A stretch of DNA of 28,155 nucleotides from JBDNJM01 sp041687755 (GTDB taxonomy: Bacteria > Planctomycetota > UBA1135 > GCA-002686595). The position numbers and the translations under genes were made by a program. Location of the stretch: contig JBDNJM010000197.1 of NCBI GenBank assembly GCA_041687755.1, positions 1 through 28,155 on the forward strand. Reading direction: 5' to 3'. The notes under the pieces are model-generated. The model was not told the origin of the DNA, searched no databases, and saw only the letters and a list, made by a program, of their open reading frames with translations. This document shows positions 1-7,625 of the stretch, piece by piece. Numbering within the stretch: the first letter of the stretch is position 1; every line of letters starts with the position of its first letter.

Positions 1-99
1 TCCACCGGCTTGGTGGCCTTCTGCGGCTACGCCGCAGAAGGCCACCAAGCCGGTGGAAACGTGCCTGGCACCGTATCTTTCCTGGCACCGTATCTTTCC
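1..99. repeat. REP-like palindrome plus GTGCCTGGCACC motif, left end
   Basis: Positions 1-27 and 31-57 form a perfect 27-bp inverted repeat with a three-base TAC loop. It is followed at 61-72 by GTGCCTGGCACC, itself nearly palindromic. The 17-base unit CCTGGCACCGTATCTTT then occurs twice in tandem (64-80 and 81-97). A second copy of the hairpin and motif lies in inverse orientation at the other end of the window (28075-28155). Palindromes of this sort, paired with a short conserved motif, are typical of REP elements mobilised by REP-associated tyrosine transposases. No such transposase is in the window, so the assignment to that class is inference. Confidence 0.75.
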
Positions 100-125
100 C
101 CCCGCTCGCACGCTCAGCGAAGTGC

Positions 126-1011
126 TCAGACCGTCGCCACGAACAGCAGCAGGCGATACACGGACCCGCCGACGAACAGGAACGCGAGCGTCCACGGCAG
201 GGCTCGCAGCCAAGCACCACGCCGACCCGTTCCGAGGAACCTTTGCTGCGCCGAGGTGAGCCAGCAGGTGGTGCCGCCGACGAGGGGCAGAAGGATCTGG
301 GCCTGCGCGTGAAGTCATCGTTCATCGAAACTCCAGCCGCCCCAGGCCTTGGGTGAGCACGAAGCAGGCAACCGCGAGGATGAACGCGGGAAGCAGCACG
401 AACCATCCAACAAGGTGACAGCTGAGGGTCAGATGCTCGATGAGCCGCCGCCGCCGCGGCAGCAGGAACAGGCCGCAAACCAGCGCCGACACAGGCACGA
501 ACGTGAGCATCAACGGCTTCGCAAGCCGTCCTGTCATGGCGTCGTAGCGCTCCTGATAGGCGTCGAGATCCAGCCCCAGTCCTCCCGCTTCCCTTGGGGA
601 CACCGCCAGGGCCCAAGCTCTGTGCAGCGAGCCTTGGACCTACGTGGAGAGGTGGGTCGAGAACAGCCGGTACTCGACCGCCTGACCCAGCAAGAGCACC
701 AACAGGATCGAGAACAGCAGCAGCTGGACCGCACCGAGATACGGACGGCGCACGCCGCGCAGGTGGAGACTTGTGAGTTCTCCGGGTCGCAGCGCGAACG
801 AACGCAGGCTGCTCCAGAGGCGGCTTTCGAGGTTCGTGAGTCCCTCGAACGCGGCGAGCAGTCATTGTCGCGCGGTCTCGCGCTCCGGCTCGATCCGCCG
901 CTTCTCGCACGCGCCTCAGAAACGATCCGGCCGCGGGGCTCCGCACGTTGCGCAGAGCTCCGCGGCCGGGTCCGGTTCGGCGGGGCGGTCCGAGGAGCGG
1001 TCCGCGCTCAG
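126..1011 (-). pseudogene. Decayed DUF3667-family membrane protein gene
   Basis: One minus-strand frame reads through a recognisable DUF3667 protein. It has an N-terminal zinc ribbon (CATCG, then PDRF, then a stop where the third Cys is expected). A segment containing LRPGELTSLHLRGVRRPYLG leads into a hydrophobic stretch. Next come RRRRLIEHLTLSCH and two more membrane segments. The frame has in-frame stops at 916-918 (TGA), 862-864 (TGA), 640-642 (TAG) and 322-324 (TGA). The C-terminal membrane segment (around LPWTLAFLFVGGSVYR) continues in another frame and ends at 126. The order and spacing of the family are otherwise preserved. It lies directly behind fabI, and its only possible start is a CTG (1009-1011) overlapping the fabI stop. 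The 93-codon piece from GTG at 603 to 322 might still be translated, but I call the whole a pseudogene. DUF3667 proteins have no established function. Confidence 0.72.
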
Positions 1012-1781
1012 ACGCCCATGATGTGGTAGCCGGCGTCGACGTAGATCGTCGTGCCGGTGATGCCGCGCGAGGCGTCGCTCGCAAGGAACGCGCAGGTGTC
1101 GCCGACCTCGGAGGCCTCGATGTTGCGGCGCAGGGGCGCGCGGCTCGCGATGTGGTCGAGGATCTTGGTGAATCCTGCGATGCCGCTCGCGGACAGGGTC
1201 CGGACCGGACCGGCGCTGATCGCATTGACGCGGATGCCGCGGGGCCCCAAGTCGGCCGCGAGGTAGCGCACGCTGGCCTCGAGCGCGGCCTTGGCGATGC
1301 CCATCACGTTGTAGTTTTCGACAACGCGTTCGGAACCGATGTAGGTCAGCGTGATGATCGAGCCCTTGCGGCCCTCCATCAGCGGCAGCGCGCGGCGGGC
1401 GATTGCGGTCAGGGAGTAGGCCGAGACCTCGTGAGCGATCTCGTAGCCCTCCTTTGTGGTGTTGAAGAAGTTGCCGTCGAGTTCGTCGCGCTTGGCGAAT
1501 GCGACGCCGTGCACGACGGCGTCGAGGTGCCCGAACTCAGCCTTGAGGGACGCGAAGGTCTCGTCCATCTGCTCGGGGTTGGTGACGTCGCAGGGGATCA
1601 CGATCGAGTTGGGCAGCTCTTCGGCGAGGGCGCGCACGCCCTTCTCCATGCGATCGCCGACGTAGGTCAACGCGAGGCGCATACCCGCCTCGCTGAGGGA
1701 GCGGGCACAGGCCCAGGCGATTGAGCGCTTGTTCGCCACGCCGAGGATGACGCCGTTGCGGCCTTCGAGGGGTCCGGCCAT
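1008..1781 (-). CDS. fabI: Enoyl-ACP reductase (NADH) FabI
   Basis: FabI reduces trans-2-enoyl-ACP to acyl-ACP, the last step of each elongation round of type II fatty acid synthesis in the cytoplasm. The 257-residue length is normal. It has the short-chain dehydrogenase-like fold with GVANKRSIAWA at residues 14-24 as the nucleotide-binding loop. The FabI signature has Tyr147, Tyr157 and Lys164 within LTYIGSERVVENYNVMGIAK, matching the catalytic Y-x9-Y-x6-K arrangement of E. coli FabI. SAGPVRTLSASGI (residues 189-201) is the substrate-binding loop and YVDAGYHIMGV closes the protein. The ATG at 1781 gives a standard N-terminus with the beta strand beginning at residue 10. No Shine-Dalgarno sequence is visible. 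The gene diverges from the 2084-7625 operon, and the DUF3667 remnant follows on the same strand. Confidence 0.96.
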   Translation of the reverse strand: MAGPLEGRNGVILGVANKRSIAWACARSLSEAGMRLALTYVGDRMEKGVRALAEELPNSIVIPCDVTNPEQMDETFASLKAEFGHLDAVVHGVAFAKRDELDGNFFNTTKEGYEIAHEVSAYSLTAIARRALPLMEGRKGSIITLTYIGSERVVENYNVMGIAKAALEASVRYLAADLGPRGIRVNAISAGPVRTLSASGIAGFTKILDHIASRAPLRRNIEASEVGDTCAFLASDASRGITGTTIYVDAGYHIMGV

Positions 1782-2083
1782 GTTCGAGAAGTGTTGGCAG
1801 CGGTTGGGGAGCGGGCGGCGCGGGCGCGCGGCCTCCGGGGTCCATGCTAGTGGGAGGAGGGGGTGCGAACGAGGGGCGTGCGCGAGCTTCCAAGGCGATC
1901 GGAGTCGTTTCGGTGCGGTTAGCGATGCTCGTTCCGGGGAGATTCAGGATCTCCGCTTGGCCGCGATTGCGCTCAGGGCGCCTGCAGGCCGGTCGGGCGC
2001 GAGGGCTCTCAGGTGGACCTAGACTCCAAAGGGTCGAGGCTCCTAGGGGAGCCCGGCCCCGATCCACCGCTTCGAGGACTCCG
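1782..2083. other. Divergent intergenic region, fabI and the 2084 operon
   Basis: About 300 bases separate the start of fabI (minus) from the first gene of the plus-strand operon, so promoters for both should lie here. An open frame runs from 1844 into the downstream gene, but its first 80 codons look like unconstrained GC-rich sequence, so I do not include them. I could not identify convincing -35/-10 boxes or an operator. Confidence 0.5.
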
Positions 2084-2893
2084 ATGACGACCGCACGCAG
2101 CGACGTAGACCGCCCCGACTCCGACCTTGCCGAGACGACGACCCGCGGCGCTGGGATTGCCTGCGGCGCTGGGATTGCCTGCGGCGCTGGGAATGCCCGC
2201 GGCGCTGGGCTTGCCCGCGGCGCTGGGATTGCCTGCGGCGCTGGGATGGTGCGTGCGAGGGGCCGTTCCAGAGGTCCGGGGGAGTCGGGAGCTGCAACCG
2301 CGGCGCTGAACCGCGGTCGCGCGACGCGCAACGTGGGGGACGGGCTGGAGCAACTCCTGCCCAGCTTTGGTCTCAGCGGCCTGATCGAGCAACTTGGCGC
2401 GCCCGGGGATCCGCTCGGACTTCGCGAGGCGGTCGTCCAGCGGTTGCGGCAGAGGTACCGGCTCGAGCCGGCCGCTCCGCTCCTGCCGCAGGTCACGGCG
2501 CGAGTCGCCCGGCTGCTGTCGACCTCGTTGGTCAACGGTCGGCGGGAAGCGCATCGGAGGCGGGAACGCGGTGACGGGGCGCGCCGCGGGGCGCCGGGAC
2601 GTTCGCGGGCGATTCTGGAGCGGGCCATCGACGAGTCTGTGGCGGATCTCGAACGTCGCAGGCGAGTGGGACTCGAGCGGCCCTGCGGGTCGGGGGCGAA
2701 CTTCGACCGCTTTCACGCCCTTCCAGAATCGGCGCGCGCCGCCTTCTTCGCGGTGTTCCTCGAGGGTGCCCAGCCCGAGGACCTCGCGCGCGAACGGGGC
2801 ACCGACCTTAGTCGTGTGGGACGGGAGCTGCGGACGGCTGTCGAAGCGCTGCTCGACGAGCGCGAGGCGGACGTCGCCGGAGGTCAGGCATGA
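2084..2893 (+). CDS. Sigma-70 region 4-like protein, first gene of a three-gene operon
   Basis: A 269-residue protein whose exact family I do not recognise. Residues 208-258 (from FDRFHALPESARAAFF through LARERGTDLSRVGRELR) have the pattern of sigma-70 region 4: a short helix after 'LP', then a helix-turn-helix where 'PEDLARERG' takes the place of 'sy.EIA..lg'. Residues 88-150 are helical and could be a divergent region 2, but I see no clear region 2.3/2.4 motif. Residues 22-56 are a low-complexity run of GAGxAx hexapeptides. The ATG at 2084 is chosen because GAGG lies about nine bases upstream and the protein is featureless before it. The stop overlaps the next ATG (ATGA at 2890), indicating translational coupling. 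It could be a non-canonical ECF-like sigma factor or a DNA-binding adaptor. Confidence 0.6.
   Translation: MTTARSDVDRPDSDLAETTTRGAGIACGAGIACGAGNARGAGLARGAGIACGAGMVRARGRSRGPGESGAATAALNRGRATRNVGDGLEQLLPSFGLSGLIEQLGAPGDPLGLREAVVQRLRQRYRLEPAAPLLPQVTARVARLLSTSLVNGRREAHRRRERGDGARRGAPGRSRAILERAIDESVADLERRRRVGLERPCGSGANFDRFHALPESARAAFFAVFLEGAQPEDLARERGTDLSRVGRELRTAVEALLDEREADVAGGQA
2147..2250 (+). repeat. 18-bp in-frame minisatellite, about 5.8 copies
   Basis: The unit GGCGCTGGGATTGCCTGC occurs five times from 2147 to 2236 with a few substitutions, then a partial copy to 2250. The period is six codons, so it encodes GAGIAC/GAGNAR/GAGLAR repeats (residues 22-56) without disturbing the frame. The units are nearly identical, which points to recent slippage or unequal crossing-over. 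Confidence 0.93.
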
Positions 2894-4179
2894 CGCTCGT
2901 GCCGTTCGATTTGTCTCCGGAAGAGAGCTCTCCGCGGGGGTTGTGTTCGCGGGCGCTCGACGACTGGCGCGGGGCTCGGCGCGCGGGCCTGGCGGCATGG
3001 CTGCGGACCTGCGCACGCGACTCGCGCGGTGCGTGTCGTCGCGTGCTTATGGAACTTGGGCGGGCCGGGACGACCGCTACGCATCAGGCGGGCGAGATCG
3101 AGGCGGCGCACCGACGCCTGTTTGCGCGACTACTGTTCGCGGCGGCGGAACTCGAGCTGCACGCGAACGTCGAGACCTGTTGGATTCCCGGGCGCTTCGA
3201 AGGGGAGCGCTGGGGTCTAGATCCGTTCGTTTCAGATCCTGTTGACGCGTCCACGCTCGGCCCGGCCAAGGAGCTCGGGCTCGTGGCGGGCTTCGACCTG
3301 TCCGGGGCTGGGTCGGTGGTAAGTGCCGGGCTGGGGCTTGCGGGGCAGATTGAGGACCCTACGCAGGGGCGCAGCGGGGCCTTAACGCATGCGCGCAGCG
3401 GTGGCTTAACGCATGCGCGCAGCCTGGCCCTCACGCGTCGGCGTTGGGGGCGGCGCGCTTGGCGCGCTATCTGGTGCGCGTTCGTCGACGGCTATCGGCC
3501 TGCGGAGGTCGAGGTCCTGGTGGGGCTGCTCGCGTGCGACGGTGGCGGCGCCGGGGTTCGGGAGGGCTCTGGGACCGAGCCCAGCCGGCTGGCTGCCTGC
3601 GGACTGGGGTTGGTGGACGTGGCGCGGGGGCGTCGCCTGCTCGGCTACGCCCTGCTGTTTGAAGGGTGCGGGCAGCGGGCGTGGCGCACGTTCGCTGCAG
3701 CCGCGGGTGGCGGGCGGCGCGACCGAGAGCTGGCGCTGCTCGGCCTGACGCGGCGGCATGAGTGGTGCGGCGTTTGGCACCTGGCCGGGGCGGCCGCGCG
3801 GGCGGCTTGCGCCGGACCGGACGCGAGTGCTGCGAGCGGTATGGAGTGCATGGCGTTGGGCGCTAGGTCGGGTGAGGAAGCCGATGTGCGCCTAGGGCTC
3901 GAGGTGCTGCGTCGCGAAGAGCGTCGGGCGGCGCCGGATCGCGCGGTAGTGGCGTCGGCGATCGTGCACCGACTGGACCGGGCGCGTTCGTCCGGCCCGG
4001 TCAGGCGTGGCCGGGGGGCGCAGGGGGTGCGCCCCCCGGCGACGCGACCTCGTGCGGCGTGGGGACTGCCGTTGCTCGCACGCGAGACCCGACCGTTGCT
4101 GATCGACGTGGCCCAGGGCTCGGATGCGGCAGCCGAATTGGCCTGTGGCCTGCTCGAGATCGACGGCGGCTGCGCATGA
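2890..4179 (+). CDS. Unknown helical protein, middle gene of the regulatory triad
   Basis: A 429-residue protein without a recognised family. It begins MTLVPFDLSPEESS and is rich in Ala, Arg and Gly. Residues 185-330 and 340-429 are mostly amphipathic helices with an alternating pattern that could be degenerate TPR-type repeats (for example around RRLLGYALLFEGCGQRAWRT), but I cannot establish a repeat register. There is no signal peptide and no clear membrane segment. Residues 161-184 are a tandem octapeptide (RSGALTHA, RSGGLTHA, RSLALTRR). It is joined to both neighbours by ATGA overlaps (2890 and 4176), so the three products are probably made in fixed ratio and may work together. A helical scaffold linking the sigma-like and AAA+-like partners is a guess. 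Confidence 0.65.
   Translation: MTLVPFDLSPEESSPRGLCSRALDDWRGARRAGLAAWLRTCARDSRGACRRVLMELGRAGTTATHQAGEIEAAHRRLFARLLFAAAELELHANVETCWIPGRFEGERWGLDPFVSDPVDASTLGPAKELGLVAGFDLSGAGSVVSAGLGLAGQIEDPTQGRSGALTHARSGGLTHARSLALTRRRWGRRAWRAIWCAFVDGYRPAEVEVLVGLLACDGGGAGVREGSGTEPSRLAACGLGLVDVARGRRLLGYALLFEGCGQRAWRTFAAAAGGGRRDRELALLGLTRRHEWCGVWHLAGAAARAACAGPDASAASGMECMALGARSGEEADVRLGLEVLRREERRAAPDRAVVASAIVHRLDRARSSGPVRRGRGAQGVRPPATRPRAAWGLPLLARETRPLLIDVAQGSDAAAELACGLLEIDGGCA
3370..3441 (+). repeat. 24-bp in-frame tandem repeat, three copies
   Basis: Three units of 24 bases (3370-3393, 3394-3417, 3418-3441), the first two nearly identical and the third diverged, each encoding an octapeptide of the type RSGGLTHA. 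The copies contain the palindrome ACGCATGCGC. The repeat keeps the frame of the middle triad gene. Confidence 0.88.
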
Positions 4180-7100
4180 GCGTTCCATCGCGGCGGGATC
4201 TGAGCGGGCATTGGCGTTCGGTGGGAGAGCTTCTGTTGCCGGGCGGGGGTCTCGCGTCGGAGCGGTCGAGGCTGGCGGAGCTTCTGCCTGGGCTGGAGCG
4301 TCTCTACCTGGGGGAAGGGCGTGAAGGCCTCGGGGTGGCCGCGGAGGATTTGAGCCTGCCGGCCGCAGACTCCCGAGGCGGGGTTGAGCGGCCGCCGGAG
4401 TCCGAGGTCCGCGAGGCCGTCGGGGCTGAAACGATCGATTCCGAGACCGCGGCCTTGAGGGCGGACACATCCGAGGCGGCCGCGCATGTGGCAAGTCGAG
4501 AGCCGCTGGCCAGGACGGCCGCGGTTCGCAATGGGATGGGGTCTGGGCCTGTCGGGGGCACGGCGCAGCAACAAGGGGGCATGGGGCATCGAAGGGGCAC
4601 GGGCGACAGGGGGCGGGTCGAACAGCCCGCAGAAACCGGTTCCGAAGCAGCTTCAGACTCGTTTCGGAACGCGGTTCCGGGAGCCGGTTCCGAGGTCTGC
4701 GAGGAGGCTGAAGGTTGGCTGGGGCAACTCGAACGAGAGGAGCTCCGGGAGGCTCACGAGACGCTGCTTGGGGTGTACCTCGGCTGTCGCCTGCCCGCGG
4801 ACAGTTTCGCTAGGTGGCGCGTCAGCGGTGACCGAGCCCCGGCGGCCTGGGGCGTCTTGGCGCTCGCGTCCGTGCGTGGCAACGCCGCGGCTGAGCTTCC
4901 GCGGCCGCTGGAGTCGCCGCTCGCCGTCGCGGCTCGCCTGCTGGGACGTCTGGAGGAGGAGGCAGCCTCCGGGAACAGTCCGGGCACCGAGGGGCCGGCC
5001 TCCTTCGAGTCCGAGCTCGCCGGACCGCGGCTGTCGCTCTGGCAGCGCCGCCGACGCTGGGCGGAGGGGGGACCGGGTGCTCTGGAGGCGCGCTCGAGCG
5101 AGGGGCCCCTGCGGGTCGATGAAGTCGTCGACGAAGTGCAGCGTTGGCTGGACTTAGGCAAGGTCGCGCGCGCTAGAACGGAGCTGGAGTCGTCCGGAGC
5201 CGCTGCTCTCGACGGCCAGCTGGCCGCCCTGCAGGTGCAGATCGGTGTTCTCTGCGGTGCCGTCCCTTCGGACTCGGAGCTGCGCCTGCTGCGGTCCCTG
5301 CGTCAGCGGCCGCCGCTGCCGACGCGCCTGGCGGAACTGGCGGAAGGGGACCCGCGCTTCGCCCGCAGCCTGGACCTGCGCCCGTCCGACCTGGTCGCGC
5401 TCGAGCACGGCCGGGCCGCCGGGGAGCCGGCCGAGGAACGGCGCGGGGTGGGGACGGCGCGCGACGGTGGGGAGCCCGGGGCCGGGGTCTTGCGCCGGGA
5501 GCGGGCGCATCTGCAGACGCTGGGGGCGGCGCGTGCCGGAGTGTTTGCGGCAGGGCCGGCGGGCGAGGCGTGGTGCGTCGAGTCCCACGCGGCACCCGCG
5601 CTGCGCGAAACGCTTCCCGAGTGGGTCGAGGAAGCCGACGGGGCGGTGCGCGACCCGCGCCGTCCCGAACACGCCGTCGTCGCCCGTGTCGAGCGCGTCG
5701 TGCGGCACGCCGATCCAGGCAGCCGACTGGAGCAGGGCGCGCCCGGCTGTCGGGCCCTGCTCCTCTTGCCGATCGTGGACGCGCGCGCGGAGGCTGCGGG
5801 TTGGATCCGGCTGGAGTTCGAGCATCACTTGCTGCCGTCGCAGGCGGCGCAGGCGGATCTCGCGGCGGCCTACCGGGGCGCCGTGCTCGCGAGGGTGGCT
5901 AGGGCCTCGGGCAGTGGTGCTTTGGGCATTGGGGCTCCGGTCATTGGGGCTCCGGTCATTGGGACTCCGGTTGCTGGATCCCTGGGCTTGCGAGTCCTGC
6001 ACGAACCCTCAGGCGGCGCGGAGGGTCACGACCGAGAGCCCGTGCTGGATGAGCGAAGTCGCCTGGGTCGGAACCCGGGAGAGGGTTGGCCGGGGGAGCC
6101 TGTCGGAGCGCGCGGGAGGGTCACCGACCTGGAGACTTCCGAGCCGGTCCGGTCGAAAGGCTTGGCGCTGGGCGGGCGGGTCGCCGTGGACTCGCTGCCG
6201 GATGGCGATCCTCGCCGGGAGGCGGTTCACGCGTGGTTCGGGTCCTGTTCGATCAAGCTCGGGCGACGGCGTTGGTACTTGATCCGTGCATCGATCGAGG
6301 GCTGGGTCGTGCTCGACAGTGCAGGCGCCGCCCTCGAGGACTGGCGAGATCGGCTCTCCGAAGGCCGCGCGCTCGATCGGGCGCGGCGGACCCGGACGGC
6401 AATCGTGTACGGGGACGAGGGGAAGGGCGATTCTCTCGGTGTTCACGAACAGGGAAGGTCGGGGCTGGTGGTGCCGTTGGACGCCTGGCAAGCTCCCGGG
6501 CACGTCTTTCTGCTCGAGTCCTGCCGGCGCGGGGACCTTGGGGAAGCCGAGCTGCAGCGCCTGGTGGAGCGGAGACCGGACCTGGAGGAGTCCCTTGCCC
6601 GCGCGAGCTTCCGGGCCTGGTACCGCGAGCACTGGGGCGCCGATCTCTGCACGGAGCTGCTGCATGACGGTTCGTCGGCCGACCTGGCAAGGCTGGCCCG
6701 ATCGGGCCGGGTGATGACCTTGTCGGGAGGCGTGGGAGCCGGCAAGCGTTGCCTGAGCCGGTGGCTGCACTGGTTGGCTGCTGGACCGGATGGACCCAAT
6801 GGGCCGGGACCCGGACCTGCAGGCGACTTGCCGCACTCCCGCGGCCGGTGGTCTGAGCTACGACTCGACGGGGATCCCGCCCGGGTGATGGAGCGACTCG
6901 CCAGCCGTGACCGCGGGCGGGCGAGCCATGGGGGCGGCGCGGGAGCCGCGGGCAGATCGAGCGGGCGACCGAACGGCTCGGGGAGTCCCTTGGGGGATCG
7001 CGATGGCGCTCGAGTTCCGGCACCGGTGCCCCCGGAGACCCTCTATGTGAGCGGCATCGAGAGCGCGGTGCTTGAAGTTCAGGCGGCCCTCGCGCGGGCC

Positions 7101-7625
7101 CTGCGCGTCCAGGGTCCGCCGGGGGCGACGCGGTGGATCCTCGGCGTTGATCCAAGGGTTGCGTTGCGGAACGCCGAACTCGCTCGAGTCGTCGATCAGC
7201 TCGCCTTGCCCCTGCCGGATCTCGTCGAGCGCCGTGAGCACGTGGAGGAGCTCGTGGACCTGCTGCTGCGCAACGCTGCGCGAGCGCAGCGCAGCGAAGT
7301 GCCGTCGCTGACGCTGGATGCTCGGGCGCTGCTCTGGCGCCAACCCTGGCGCGGCAACGTCGGGGAGCTCGAGGCGCTCCTGCTGAAGTTGTGCCTGCTG
7401 AGGCCCGGGAAACGACTGGGTGTGGAGGAGATCGCGCAGGTGGCGCAGACCTTTCGACTGAAACTATTGGCGCGCCTGCCGAGCAAGCGCCCGGACGCTC
7501 GCGCCATCGCGGCGGCGCTCGAGGTCACGCGGCTCGGAAGCGGTCGGATCAACAAGACGCGCGCGGCGCTGTACCTGGGGTGGGATCCCGACACGCTCCA
7601 GGCTCGGCTCGCGGCAGGCCGTTGA
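4176..7625 (+). CDS. GAF/AAA+/HTH regulator resembling a degenerate sigma-54 activator
   Basis: A 1149-residue protein. Residues 1-430 are helical and low-complexity. Residues about 439-583 and 670-799 look like two GAF domains (the first around GCRALLLLPIVDARAEAAGW, the second ending LVVPLDAWQAPGHVFLLESC). Residues about 830-1085 follow a bacterial enhancer-binding AAA+ domain: Walker A GGVGAGKR (851-858), the Walker B position ETLYVSGIE (954-962), LPDLVERREHVEELV, and WRQPWRGNVGELEALL (from 1054) for the usual WPGNVREL. The C-terminus (about 1107-1149) has a Fis-type helix-turn-helix. Two essentials are missing: Walker B has Ser-Gly where Asp-Glu should be, and no GAFTGA loop is present. 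It probably cannot act as a normal sigma-54 activator. The ATG at 4176 overlaps the preceding stop as ATGA. It may be a signal-responsive scaffold or DNA-binding regulator. Confidence 0.72.
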   Translation: MSVPSRRDLSGHWRSVGELLLPGGGLASERSRLAELLPGLERLYLGEGREGLGVAAEDLSLPAADSRGGVERPPESEVREAVGAETIDSETAALRADTSEAAAHVASREPLARTAAVRNGMGSGPVGGTAQQQGGMGHRRGTGDRGRVEQPAETGSEAASDSFRNAVPGAGSEVCEEAEGWLGQLEREELREAHETLLGVYLGCRLPADSFARWRVSGDRAPAAWGVLALASVRGNAAAELPRPLESPLAVAARLLGRLEEEAASGNSPGTEGPASFESELAGPRLSLWQRRRRWAEGGPGALEARSSEGPLRVDEVVDEVQRWLDLGKVARARTELESSGAAALDGQLAALQVQIGVLCGAVPSDSELRLLRSLRQRPPLPTRLAELAEGDPRFARSLDLRPSDLVALEHGRAAGEPAEERRGVGTARDGGEPGAGVLRRERAHLQTLGAARAGVFAAGPAGEAWCVESHAAPALRETLPEWVEEADGAVRDPRRPEHAVVARVERVVRHADPGSRLEQGAPGCRALLLLPIVDARAEAAGWIRLEFEHHLLPSQAAQADLAAAYRGAVLARVARASGSGALGIGAPVIGAPVIGTPVAGSLGLRVLHEPSGGAEGHDREPVLDERSRLGRNPGEGWPGEPVGARGRVTDLETSEPVRSKGLALGGRVAVDSLPDGDPRREAVHAWFGSCSIKLGRRRWYLIRASIEGWVVLDSAGAALEDWRDRLSEGRALDRARRTRTAIVYGDEGKGDSLGVHEQGRSGLVVPLDAWQAPGHVFLLESCRRGDLGEAELQRLVERRPDLEESLARASFRAWYREHWGADLCTELLHDGSSADLARLARSGRVMTLSGGVGAGKRCLSRWLHWLAAGPDGPNGPGPGPAGDLPHSRGRWSELRLDGDPARVMERLASRDRGRASHGGGAGAAGRSSGRPNGSGSPLGDRDGARVPAPVPPETLYVSGIESAVLEVQAALARALRVQGPPGATRWILGVDPRVALRNAELARVVDQLALPLPDLVERREHVEELVDLLLRNAARAQRSEVPSLTLDARALLWRQPWRGNVGELEALLLKLCLLRPGKRLGVEEIAQVAQTFRLKLLARLPSKRPDARAIAAALEVTRLGSGRINKTRAALYLGWDPDTLQARLAAGR
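5927..5971 (+). repeat. 15-bp in-frame tandem repeat, three copies
   Basis: CATTGGGGCTCCGGT at 5927-5941 and 5942-5956, then CATTGGGACTCCGGT at 5957-5971. It encodes IGAPV repeats (residues about 584-599) in the linker after the first GAF-like domain. The near-identity of units suggests recent expansion. Confidence 0.92.

Noticed and set aside
349..1029. A plus-strand frame of 226 codons opposite the DUF3667 remnant
   Set aside because: The product is Arg/Glu/Gln-rich with no domain, whereas the minus strand preserves family motifs in order.
2009..3016. A minus-strand frame encoding PSAAG pentapeptide/hexapeptide repeats
   Set aside because: The repeat is the complement of the 18-bp minisatellite in the plus-strand gene, which has neighbours and ATGA couplings to support it.
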